Below are positions 12,497 through 22,845 of a DNA stretch of 64,000 nt, one piece after another. Each line of letters opens with the position of its first letter. Positions within the stretch are counted from its first letter, which is position 1. Position numbers and translations under genes: made by a program. Source of the stretch: Gamsiella multidivaricata (taxonomy: Eukaryota; Mortierellomycota; Mortierellomycetes; Mortierellales; Mortierellaceae); assembly GCF_025024155.1 (NCBI RefSeq), contig NW_026251806.1, positions 49,247-113,246 on the forward strand. The letters are read 5' to 3'. Under the pieces are notes generated by a model. It worked only from the letters and a program-made list of their open reading frames with translations, made no database searches and was not told where the DNA came from.

Positions 12497-13707
12497 TTAG
12501 TGCGAGCCGATCTGTGCCACGATCCAGTCAAGTCCTTCGAACAACCTATGTACCATTCAAAAGAAAAAAAAGAAAGAAAGAAGTCGCTCGTGTGAGCTGT
12601 TTGTTTCAGCTTTTGTATGCGTTCCTGCTGTAAAAAAAAGAAAACATTCAATTGAATGTGCTTAATGAACTGTACCCATCTCCTGTCAAGGCAGAGCACG
12701 CTTGGATATGCCACTGTCGATCCTGCAACGACGTAAGAGCAAGTGCTTCTGAGATCTTTGCTGCACTCAATGCGCCCTTGACATCCTGCTTGTTCGCAAA
12801 CACGAGTAGACTTGCATTGCGTAGCGACTGTTGCGCCAGAAAAAAAAAAAAAAAAAAAGATCATTTCGGGTTGAGATAGGTCAGTGACAATGTCGTCCCA
12901 TTCACTCCTCCCGACAGTTCATCTCAAAGTTTGACATGGCAGGCCCTCCTTACCTCGGTTTCCATCATCGTGTGTAGTTCCGTTTTTGAAATGTGCAGGC
13001 GTTCCTTGTCAGAGCTGTCAATGACCATGATCACAGCCTTTGTGTTGACATAGTAGGTCTTCCATGATGAGCGCAAAGACTCTTGTCCGCCTATATCCTG
13101 GATTTAACAAAGCAAAAAATCTTGGTGTCAGCCATTACGACTAATTGTATTCCTTTCCAAGTACTCCCAGCACCCATATCGCTGCTCGGTTGCTGCTTCA
13201 TCTGTATCCGAAAAAAAGGAAGAAGAGTACGGTGACTTGCCCACATGAGAAACTTGATGTTTTTGTATGTAATCTCCTCCACGTTGGATCCTATTGTTGG
13301 CGTGGTAACAACGACCTCATTCAGCAGCCTAGCAGCAAGAGACGATGAATGAGAAAAAAAAACACACAGATTAGCATCCATACCTCCTGGACAAAAGAGA
13401 ACAACTCAGAGCTGAGTAGAAATCCTCCATACATCCCGCATGCCGAGTGCATCTATGGATCGTTGAAGCTCAATATCGTTCGTTCCTTACAGTTTGTAGA
13501 GAACCGTCGTCTTTCCTGCGTTGTCCAGTCCAACAATGACAATCTTGACCTCCTCCTGACTCATCAGCTTGCGCCAGAGCTTTGTCAGCATGATACCCTA
13601 GAAACACGCGCATGGACTTTGCGTTAGTCTTTTTTTTTTTTCATGATACAAAAAGCGCCACTACTGTCCTCCACGACGAGTGGTGCCTGGCGCGTAAGGG
13701 TTACCAT
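12497..13707 (-). CDS. ADP-ribosylation factor-like GTPase ARL5
   Basis: This small GTPase acts at the trans-Golgi, where animal ARL5 recruits the GARP tether for endosome-to-Golgi traffic. Six coding exons: 13707-13705 (only the ATG), 13597-13491, 13328-13241, 13097-12954, 12827-12676 and 12545-12497. They give 180 aa, against 179 in animals. The first exon joins to give MGIMLTKLW, placing Gly2 for N-myristoylation. Motifs are GLDNAGKT (P-loop), [12 protein letters not shown] (switch I), WDIGGQES (switch II, where DIGGQES is an ARL5 hallmark), FANKQD and CSALTG. The intron after FLMW has a GC donor (gcaagt) and an AG acceptor, required by the reading frame. An 18-T run sits just upstream of the fifth exon's acceptor. 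The gene is convergent with Rab3GAP1. Confidence 0.95.
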
Positions 13708-14352
13708 GGCGTTGTTAGTTCTCTCGAGTCGACTGTTGAGGTTGTAAAGTAAGGTGGTGTTTGTTGTTGATGTTTTCAACGATGTTGGTTTGGACTGACT
13801 GGCGGCGAAATCTTGGTTTTGCAAAGGGCGAGACGGTGTTGGCTGGTTAGTTGGAATGAGGCAAAGGAATGATGAAAAGGAATGATGACACTGTGGCAGC
13901 GTGCATCAAACAAGGGGAACAAGGTTCAGGTCACAAAATGGGATTCTTTGAAATTAGGTTTGTCATCGCGCTATAAAAATACCCTAAAAAACCCTAACAG
14001 CGAAACCCCTTTACTCAGGTGACTTACTTTTCTATCGCAAAAAGAAGTGAGGGGACAAACTGAAGGGACGCGAAAGATATTGTCGTGAGTGTTTGTCTGG
14101 GAGTGTCTGAATTTTTTTTGGCGGCAAAGGGCTGTGTATCCGTTCAAGCAACTGAGGTTTCTACAGAGACCACCTTAGTTTTGCCAAAGAAATACACGCC
14201 GGATTTTATAGGGCATAGCCTTGACGCGCGCCATTGGAGCACGTTGATTTTATTTTCCTTTGTACACAGTTTATTTCATTATGCGGCAGAAAGGAACCAT
14301 TGCGGGGCCTCTCGCATCCTTCTCAATCATATATGCATTTTTTTTTTTTCGT
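13708..14352. other. Upstream region of ARL5 / downstream of LRR gene
   Basis: This 645-bp stretch holds the ARL5 promoter and 5' UTR and the 3' UTR of the LRR gene. It contains two telomere-like CCTAA-type words near 13980-14000 but no array. I see no supported gene. Confidence 0.5.
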
Positions 14353-17300
14353 CTATAGGTCGGTCTCGGACGCGAGGATCTACACAATACAAAAAAGAAG
14401 CGCAGATGTCAAGTTAGACAGAGAAAGGCATCTCGTGCACGGGCCAATTTTCAGACAACGGCTCTCTTTTGCACGCACCTGGATTTTCAATTCTTCGCCT
14501 GTCATGGTTTCGTCTACGAGATCATTACCAAGCTCATTCTCTAAAAGATCCTTTCCTCGGCGCAGAACTTTCAAATGACACAGAAGATGGGGCTTCAGTC
14601 AGACAACGAACATACAAGAGACCATTGGAAGAGCAAGTGGTTGTGTGAGCTTCTGCATACCTTCGCCCTCCTCCTCCTCCGCTGCCTTTCGCAGTTTCTC
14701 CAGGGGACTCGCCAGCGTCGAAGGTGATCGCTCACCATCCGTACGATCAGTCCCTGATGTCGTCACTGGCGTGGGCCTCAATTCCTTTCCATGGTAACCA
14801 CCAACGTTACCCGTACTGTGCTCATCTGCGATTGGAGGGGTCGTAGAACGGTGCTCTCCTAAAAGCGAGGTCCTCCGAACATCGATCAGGGCATCGTTCG
14901 TATATACCTCATCATCCATATCATCCTCATCTTCCAATAAGAAGGATGACTCCAAATCGTCGCTCGGCTCCTCTGTAAACACTTCTGGAACAACTTGCTC
15001 CTGATCCTGATCCTGACTCTGGTCCTGGCCCTGGTCCTGACCCTGATTTTGATTCTGACTCCGATTCTGATCCTGACCCTTCTCCTGCTTGTCTCCGTTC
15101 ACAAGCTGTTCGCTGGGCTTTTCTAAAGAGTCCGAGACAGGTACAGGTTGAATATTTGAATCCGCAGGCGGCAAAGAGTTGGTCCTCTTGTTAACAACGA
15201 AGTTCGCGGGTATCTCTGGCAACGCAAACAGTCCACGGTACGCTTCCAAGAAAAAGTTGAGGAGATTGAACATCGAATCCAGTTCGTGTAGTGCTTTATC
15301 ATTATCAGTCCTGGCTGTAAAGTTCATGATGTTAACTTGGTGGCGCTTGCATTGGTGGTATAATTGCTAGAGTACATGCAGGGTTCTGAATTAGTCTAGA
15401 CAATTTTCTTTTCTTTCTTTTTTGTTTCTTCAAGTTCCTGGCAAACGCTGGGTCAACAAGACAGATTTCTTACCTCAACTTGTGGCGAGGCACGATAGAG
15501 GATGCCCTTTGAGAACGCGATCATCTTCTCCCTCTCTGGATGGACAGGAACGGGTGCCGCTGGAGTAACTGTTGATGATTCCTGTGGCTCTCCGACTTGA
15601 CCATTCGCCACGGGCGATGGGGCAGCCTGCTCGTTTGTTTCTACTAGAAGGAGGTAAAAGTGTTCCGACCAGTTTCGGCGCACTGCCTTCTCATGATTCA
15701 TTGCCTTCTCCATAGCATTCAGAGTCTCTCTCGTCCGATAGAGTTCTCCAGCGACGCCCTCTAATAACAACCACCGTCTATCCTCAGCGGTGGTGGCAGT
15801 AGGTTCGGGTATATGGACAGAAGAAGGCTGACGGAAGATAGTGTTGGTCGGCATATCGTCCGGCGATGGCATTCCAGCATTCGATCCGGTCTTCTCCTCC
15901 ATATTACGGATACATGCACGCAAGATGTCGCGGGAGAGACGTGCAAACTCTGCATCGTTTGGCGGAACATTCATGTCCAAACAGGTCAAGCTCTTGTTCA
16001 TTCGAATGCTGACAGATAACGCCATGGCTCCTGCAATGTCCACGAGGTCGTTTCCTGTCAGGTCCAGCTGAGTCAGGGTACGTGTCTCGGGCAGGAATTC
16101 CGCCAAAGCGATGGCTCCTTCGGATTGAAGGCCAGTATTGGAGAGTGTGAGCTTGGTGAGCGTCTTGTTGAATGTCAGCTTTTGGATTAGGCTGGTAAGT
16201 CCTTTGACGATAGGCCCGCACACGCGATTGTAGCTGAGGTCAAGCGACTCCAATCCGATGTTAAGTTTCTAATAAAATAAGCGAAACATCGTTTACAATG
16301 TTAGACCAGTCGAACAAGGCACTCAGTAACCCTGATCGCTATATAATCGATCTGACTTCGTACCAGAGCATCGGCAAGGACAGCGAGGCGGGCAGGGTCA
16401 AGATTGTTGTTTGCCATGACAAGGCTCTTGAGTGACATGTTCCGGCGCAACATTTGAGCGACATAGTCTGCACCTTGCTTTTATGTTTCGGACAATTAAA
16501 AGCGCGATTGTCAGCAACCAGCTCCTTTCTAATTCGAATACTGACAGCGGTGCGGAGCAAACTGATTCAATACGTACGCGGAGATCATTATCGGAAATGT
16601 CCAAAACTTCAATTCCATGCATGCGCTTCAAGAGCTCTGGATTGGATATTCCTGGAAACACTCTTCTGAATCCCTGCTCCTCATTATTGATAGGAATGAC
16701 TGCATTTGGATGATCCTCGTAATCCCGCAGCAAAACGCCGATCCAGACACCACCAGATGCACCAATCCTATTGGATCGCATGGACACGCTCTTCAGATTT
16801 GACTCTCTTATTGCCGGTGCTATATGAAGAGGGCAAACAAAGGTAGATTAGATACGCGTCAAGATCATGTGAAGAAGACATTCTTAGAAATGTCATCGCT
16901 CAGATGCCTTACCCATGATTTCCAGTAGGTTCCCGCGCAACCCACAGCGATCCATGCGCAACTCTTCAAGCCTTGATCCAAAGCCAAGTCGACCGATTCT
17001 GAGCGCGTGAGCTAGGAACTCTACTGAACGCTTGTCCATTGCAATTCCAGAGACGTTCAATGACTTGAGAGCCTTCGTCTAATATTAAAAATTAAATAAT
17101 GGGCAATTCGTATCAGATGTGAAACCTTGCTCAGGCGGTAGAGGAGCGCACGGTGGAGCGCGATGCTCGTATAGAGAACCTACTTTCTTCACAAAGACTG
17201 AGATGTACTTGAATCCAGTTGTTTTGATCTTCTTGTTGTCTTGAAGACTGAGCACCGTCAATGTATCCGTTAATAGAATGCTGTAGAGCATCATTTTCAG

Positions 17301-19145
17301 TGTCTATGATGTGGTCCAGGATTGGAATCGGAGCAGAATAACATGTTAAGGCTGCCGTCTACTATAGCATTCCAAAGGACGTGTGGGCTTCAAGAAGAGT
17401 ACTGTCATAAAACTCACATCGTCTTCGAGACCGCAGTTATCCAGAGAAAGGTGCTTCAGCCCAAACTCCAGTGTGAGCACATCAGCGATGGGCTCAAGCA
17501 CTTTCCGTGGCAATTGTTCGCCTAAGGTTTTCAAGAGAGGTGGGAATTAATCAGCAAAAGTCCCAGCGTACCCCAAATCAAAGATATTTCTGTTGAATCA
17601 AGTACATACTAGATAAATCGATCGTGGTCAACAAAGGGTTGGACGGTCTGCTCGATGCGACCTAGTGATAGCAAATGTCAAATAATAATAAAAGCCGTCA
17701 GTTTCCCCTTTTCAATGGTCTTTGATATCTATCGTTGTTGAACTGAACACCGTGTCGAGTGCTGCCTGTACCTTCATTTCGTCGACAAGGCGATCGATCG
17801 GAAACTCCTCGCGGTTGTCGCATGCGACGAGATAATAGTTCATAATCTCCTTGGCTGTGTAAATATTGTCGTCCACTATCACGCCATCGGACGTCGTGAG
17901 CAGTTTCTTAGGCGGAGCTGGCGTCATGACAATCTGCACTTGGTTTTTCTGCGGCTCCGACTCATCCGCGGACTCGTAGGCATCGTCATGGTGAAATACA
18001 TGCTCTGTTGTCAATTGTCCAACCGAAAACCGGACGCGCTTCAGAGACTTGTCCGAGAGCAGTGAAATTGAGCTCCCGTTGGAATCCAGCAGAGAGTGAG
18101 GTCGCTCATTGTTGGCGAAAATAGGTGGTCCTCCAGGCCTCCGAGTGCGTACGCCATTCGGCCCTGCGGATGCTGTTGACGATGGCGGGGTCGCCATCGT
18201 CGCGGCTGTTGCTTGGGTCACTAACTTCTGAAACATTGAGGGGGAGTTGGCGGTGTAGGCAGTTGGAGTTGCTGGGCCACTCATGACCACAAGTTTGCTG
18301 ACGGTGCTCTGTAGCCATTGGGATTTAAAAATCGGGTTCCTAACTGGTTGCTCAATAAATGGATAGGCACTCTCCTTCTTCAGAATCGACTTTTTGGGCA
18401 CACTGTCGAGGTCTATGGGTCGGAGCGGTGGTCTCTTCAGCTTTGGCTTTGTCACAATTATCACTATAGATTAAAAGAGTGGGCGATGCACATTGCTGTT
18501 ATTTTTTCCGCGAGTGGAGTGCACAAATGCCATGTGCAACAATGCGTGATATGTACATTGAGAGCAATGAAAGAACTTACTACCCTGATGTTGCGACAAT
18601 AGCGGCTGTCCAGTACGCTGGTCGACACTGGCTATGGAGGCGTCTAGCTGTGCTGACTGCGTTGGTTGTGTTTCTTTGGTGGCTTCATCAGATGTGGCAT
18701 CCTCGCGGTTCCCATCCAGTTGCTTCTCTAGTCCCACTTCGGACTGGATATCCTGATGACCTTTGTTGTTCCCATCGCGTGCTTTGTCCTCAGACACGGC
18801 ATATGTTGGACTCAACCGAGAATCTAGCCTTGACGTTTCTCTGGGTACTGATGCGGTTACTTCTATGGCTTCTGTTACTTCTGTAGCGATCCCACTGTCT
18901 TTGCTGGGCGCATCGATGTTAATTTCATCGACAGGTGTATCCATAGTCTTTATAGAGTTCGTTTTGGGCGAGTTGTCGTTAGAGTCGCTGTTGCTGTTTT
19001 GTCCCTGTCGGTGCTCCTGCTCCTGCATCGGCTGCGCCTTTTGCAAGGGGTCCTGGACAGTGTCAGACGAAGGAGGCGCCATGGTAGACTCTTGGATGGG
19101 TGCCTTACTGTCGTTGGTGGTGTCCCTGTGGTTGATGCCTATCAT
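14353..19145 (-). CDS. Leucine-rich repeat protein with PP1-docking motif (PPP1R37-like)
   Basis: Twelve exons: 19145-18581, 18463-17772, 17661-17610, 17521-17418, 17303-17184, 17078-16913, 16819-16574, 16473-16364, 16268-15474, 15366-14661, 14567-14479 and 14379-14353, for about 1223 aa. The N-terminal third is disordered and Gln/Ser/Thr-rich. Exon 2 carries KKSILKK and then KRVRF at about residues 330-334, which fits the RVxF docking motif for protein phosphatase 1. LRRs of the RNI/PPP1R37 type follow (TTIDLS, KHLSLDNCGL, KSLNVSGIAM, EVLDISDNDLR, ESLDLSYNRV, TQLDLTGNDL, TCLDMNV). The C-terminal tail has a Gln-Asp repeat (14997-15073) and acidic stretches. The donor of exon 2 could instead lie at 17751, adding seven codons. 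A start at 19082 is also possible. The PP1 regulatory role is inferred from the motif and from similarity to PPP1R37. Confidence 0.8.
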
Positions 19146-19928
19146 GAAGACAAGCTTAAGCTTGAGGTGTGGTGATCCCCAAAGGCTTAAAGCACGGTTC
19201 AAAATGGAAGAGCGAAACAGTCAGAAGATTCAAGGAGGTCTGGCTGGGGATGAGAAAGAAGAAGAGAAGGCAAAAGATGCCGATGGGTTAGGGCCGATGG
19301 TCAATGGGGGATATGTGTGATGAGGAACAAAAATGGCTCGTGGCTTTAAGGTTTGGCATGAAAATGAAAGTGAGCAAAAAAAAAAAAAAGAACGCTCCCC
19401 CGTGGGCTTTGAGGGCGGAGACAAGAGACCATGGTTGGCAAGATGGCACCGGGCTGGCTGCATATCATTCACATACACATCCATACCACTGGAATAGAAC
19501 ATGTAAGGACGTGCCATTTGAATGCATTCAGTGCAGGAAGTTCCCGCAAAGTCTTTATTGGTCAATGAAAGGTGCGTGTGTGTGTGTGTTTTGGCCGAAG
19601 AAGGTGCCTCGGAGGGATTTCTGTTTGTCATCCATCCCCTTTGTGAAGCAGCTGGAAGTAGAAAGCAGAGGGCGAGGGGGAGCTGATTCTCTTCGCCCTC
19701 TTCCTCATTCTTCTTCTTCCTCATCGAGCTCGTCTTCCTCATTCCCCTCCCCCAACACTGGACCCACAGCTTCAAAGAATATATCCTGGCTCACCCACTG
19801 CAGTGTATGATTACCCCCCTTCCTGAAGAGCACAGAGACAACTACTAGACCCTGCGCAAGAGCACGCATCCCACATTCCAGAACCACTGCACCATTCCCT
19901 TGATATCGCGCCACTAATTTCTTCTACC
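19146..19928. promoter_or_regulatory. Divergent upstream region, LRR gene / Hsp70-like gene
   Basis: A 783-bp divergent intergenic region. It contains an 11-A run near 19378, a short (TG)n run near 19570-19588 and a TCTTCC-rich stretch at 19700-19750 just before the Hsp70-like gene. I see no convincing heat-shock element or RNA gene. Confidence 0.45.
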
Positions 19929-20531
19929 ATGCTGCACCAGCAGCAGTCGGTCAGGTCCCAAGCCCAGCCCATGTTCCTCGCTCAGCTGTACCCTCAGATT
20001 GAACAACTCCAGATCCAGCAGCACCAGTACCAACACCAGCCCCTCCACCCTCATCCCACCAATGCTGCTGCACTCCCTCAGTACCAGGTACAGCGAACCC
20101 ATGTCTCCTCGCACCAGCAGAACCCTCTAACTACCGCTCATCAAGCTGCTCCCCACCATCGCCGTGAACACTCAGCTGCTACCAATACTACTGCTCGCTC
20201 ACCGCAGTCGTCGTTCATAATGCTGCCGCAATCAACATCTGGCCATGTAGGGTCCGCAAACATGCCGCTTCCTTTTGGATTCGGGACGCCCTCCTTATCA
20301 GCGGCGTCAAGAGTGAATGTGAGCATGGCCGCCGCCACAGTCATTCGCCCTCCGATCGTTATTCGACCGCCAGGTTCAGCCAGAATGGGCCCTGCAACTT
20401 TGATATCCTCTCCTAGTTTACCACAGATGCCTCTCGCTAGCAACATGCGACCAATCCTCATTGGTAGGGGTTGTCAAAGCTTGCTAGATTCCATCTTTTA
20501 TGCGCCTCTGCTCTTGTTCATGGCATTCCAA

Positions 20532-20564
<33 letters not shown>

Positions 20565-22271
20565 GTGTTTGTGCTTTTTGCCACCATGGAACAATCACGA
20601 TTGCATAGCCGCAGGACCTCCTAGCATTATCAAAAATCCCCTGAGGACAAAGGTCCTTCTCGAACGCCCCGTCCCTCGGATACAGGTTAGATTTTTGCTG
20701 AAAACACCTATCTCCGCATGCATACAAGATGCTGGATTCATATACTGACTAGTTACAATACCATTGGACATCTTTATCCATAGATCAAGCAGCGAAGGAA
20801 CTTATTGCTGGCGGATTTTTGGGGTGAGGATACGGATGTGACCAAGGATGGCAGAATCGTCAATATTTCAGAGCGGGCAAAGATCTCAATGGAATGGAGG
20901 CGAAGGATGCCGAAGCGGACAGGAATCGTCGTTGGAATTGACTTTGGAAACACATGTACTGGAGTGTCCTACGCACACCAGAACGACGGTGAGATGATTG
21001 ATGTAGTGAAATGGTAGGCCCTTGCTAATGGATACTAGATATTGGATCCTGGTCTGCTCGTATTGCTCCCTGTGAGAGTAAAGACGTTAACACCCGCCGC
21101 TTTCATTGCTAGGCCAAAACATCTGAACGCGTATGCCAAAGTACCGACGGTCAGTTTATACAAGACGAACGACGACAAGGCTTTCGTTAGTTGGGGGTCC
21201 TCCGCACTCTCAAGCTATAAGCGATGCAGAGCCAATCATGTCCTCATGCGCGACTACAAGCTGCAACTCTTTGATCAAGGCGCGTGTGGTCGTCTAGAGC
21301 ATGGTTTACATCTGACTGATGTCTTCACACAGTATATCCGGAGCATTCACCGCCATGTTATCGAGGAAGTCAACAAGAGCCAGGTTCTTTCAGCTGAATC
21401 AGTCCCAATGCACTACTGCATCACGATCCCACAAGCATGGACGTTGCCTACACGGGAGCTGGTCCTGAGGTGCTATATCGAAGCAGGAATTATCCTACAG
21501 ACACCTGCATCAAACTTGACCGTCATCACAGAGGCAGAGGCTGCTGCAACCTTTTGCCGTGAGCACTGTGTAGAATTCGAGTCTCTCAAGGACGGGGATA
21601 TCTTTATGATCTGTGATGCAGGCGGATTAACAACACATGTCACTGCATTCCGTGTTGATGACTCGCTCGGTGTGCGTCAATTCGTGCGTCTTTCAAGTTC
21701 GCATGCTGAGAATTGTGGTTCGGTCATGCTCGACCGGAAGTTCAAGGACCTTGTTTTACAGCGACTAGCAGGTTTTAATTTAGATGCCAAACCCCAGCGC
21801 CAGAAAGCGCTCGAAACGCTGCTTGAGAGTTTTGACGAGATCAAGTTCCAATTTGATGCAAACTCCAAGGACGAGATCAAGCATATTTTGGTGCCTATGG
21901 GACTGGATATGAATGAGCTGGACCCGCCACCGAGCTGGATGGAGGATGAGTACATGTCTTTGAGCGGAGAGATACTGTGCAGAGATGTTTTTGACCCAGT
22001 GATTGAAAGGATCGAGGAGCTGGTTCAGGAACAGTCTAAAGTGCATGCTGTCTGCGTCTGTCTATTCCTCGTGGGCGGTTTCGGAGCCAACAAGTACTTG
22101 TACCGTAAACTGTGCCAGTCGAGCATGGTTTCTGACGGGGTTCAATCCAATGCTGGCGGAGGGCTGATAAAGAAAGTGGTGATGGTCCAAAAAGCAGAGC
22201 TGGCTGTAGCACGCGGCGCGGTGATCTATGGCCTCAAGAGCGCAGCCCAGCAGGCCAAGGCGTTCTTATGA
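19929..22271 (+). CDS. Hsp70-family ATPase of the HSPA12-like type
   Basis: This is an actin/Hsp70-fold ATPase that lacks a canonical substrate-binding domain. The substrate is unknown. Four exons (19929-20463, 20615-20685, 20784-21013, 21113-22271) give 664 aa. Residues 1 to about 200 are a Gln/His/Pro-rich low-complexity extension. The ATPase domain begins at about 250 with VVGIDFGNTCTGVSYA (phosphate-1). ICDAGGLTTHVTAF is phosphate-2, and LFLVGGFGANKYLYRKL is the adenosine loop. The protein ends soon after this loop, as in HSPA12 and other divergent fungal Hsp70-like proteins. Intron 1 contains a 30-T tract (20534-20563). The family assignment is firm. The biological role is not known from sequence. 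Confidence 0.85.
20534..20563 (+). repeat. T30 homopolymer in intron 1 of the Hsp70-like gene
   Basis: An uninterrupted run of thirty T residues inside the intron between 20464 and 20614. It lies about 50 nt upstream of the acceptor. Confidence 0.9.
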
Positions 22272-22845
22272 AGATAGTCCATATATATATCAGATGCCAC
22301 ATGAAGGATGCGTAAAAGCCTTTATTGCGTCCATATGAAAATATGCATGCATCCAAGAACACAATGTACTCCGTATGGGTTTCTGTGGGATACCCTTGCC
22401 CTTGTACCATGTCATGTACTTTTCATATGCAAGAACCAAGAGAAGCATACGCGCCACCTGGACTCATGCTGCATGGAAAAGAATATCACATTCATGATCT
22501 ACTGTAGGGCTCTGCATCTAGAGGGGAAGGATTAGGAAAGCTTATGATAGGGCTCCTTTACATGCAGTAGAAGGTTGCCTGTGCTCGTGTTTCTGTTTCA
22601 TCTGTGGAGTGCGATCGATATTACTATTGCATTTCTCACTTGAGAGCCGATACTGTGCGCCTGTGACACTAAGACGCACAAGCATGAGCATTAGCATAAG
22701 CATAAGCAAAAAAACTCAGCAGCAATAACGATCTTTTCCCAAGGCTATCTCTACCTACATTTCTCTTCCTATATTTTTCTTCTTTTCCTCCTTTCCCCTC
22801 CTTGCCTCCAACGTTCTTCATTTCGTCTGCGTGTCTTCAGGAAAA
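22272..22845. other. Intergenic region before DUF3712 gene
   Basis: 574 bp of 3' and 5' flanking sequence. A short hexamer-like run of AGCATA/AGCATT occurs at 22680-22707, and a pyrimidine-rich stretch (22755-22800) precedes the next start. I see no gene. Confidence 0.5.

Noticed and set aside
13978..14000. Telomere-like ACCCTAA words
   Set aside because: Only two imperfect copies within an ordinary upstream region, with genes continuing on both sides.
18479..19320. Plus-strand ORFs of 135 and 185 codons
   Set aside because: They are antisense shadows of exon 1 of the LRR protein, whose minus-strand frame joins correctly to exon 2.
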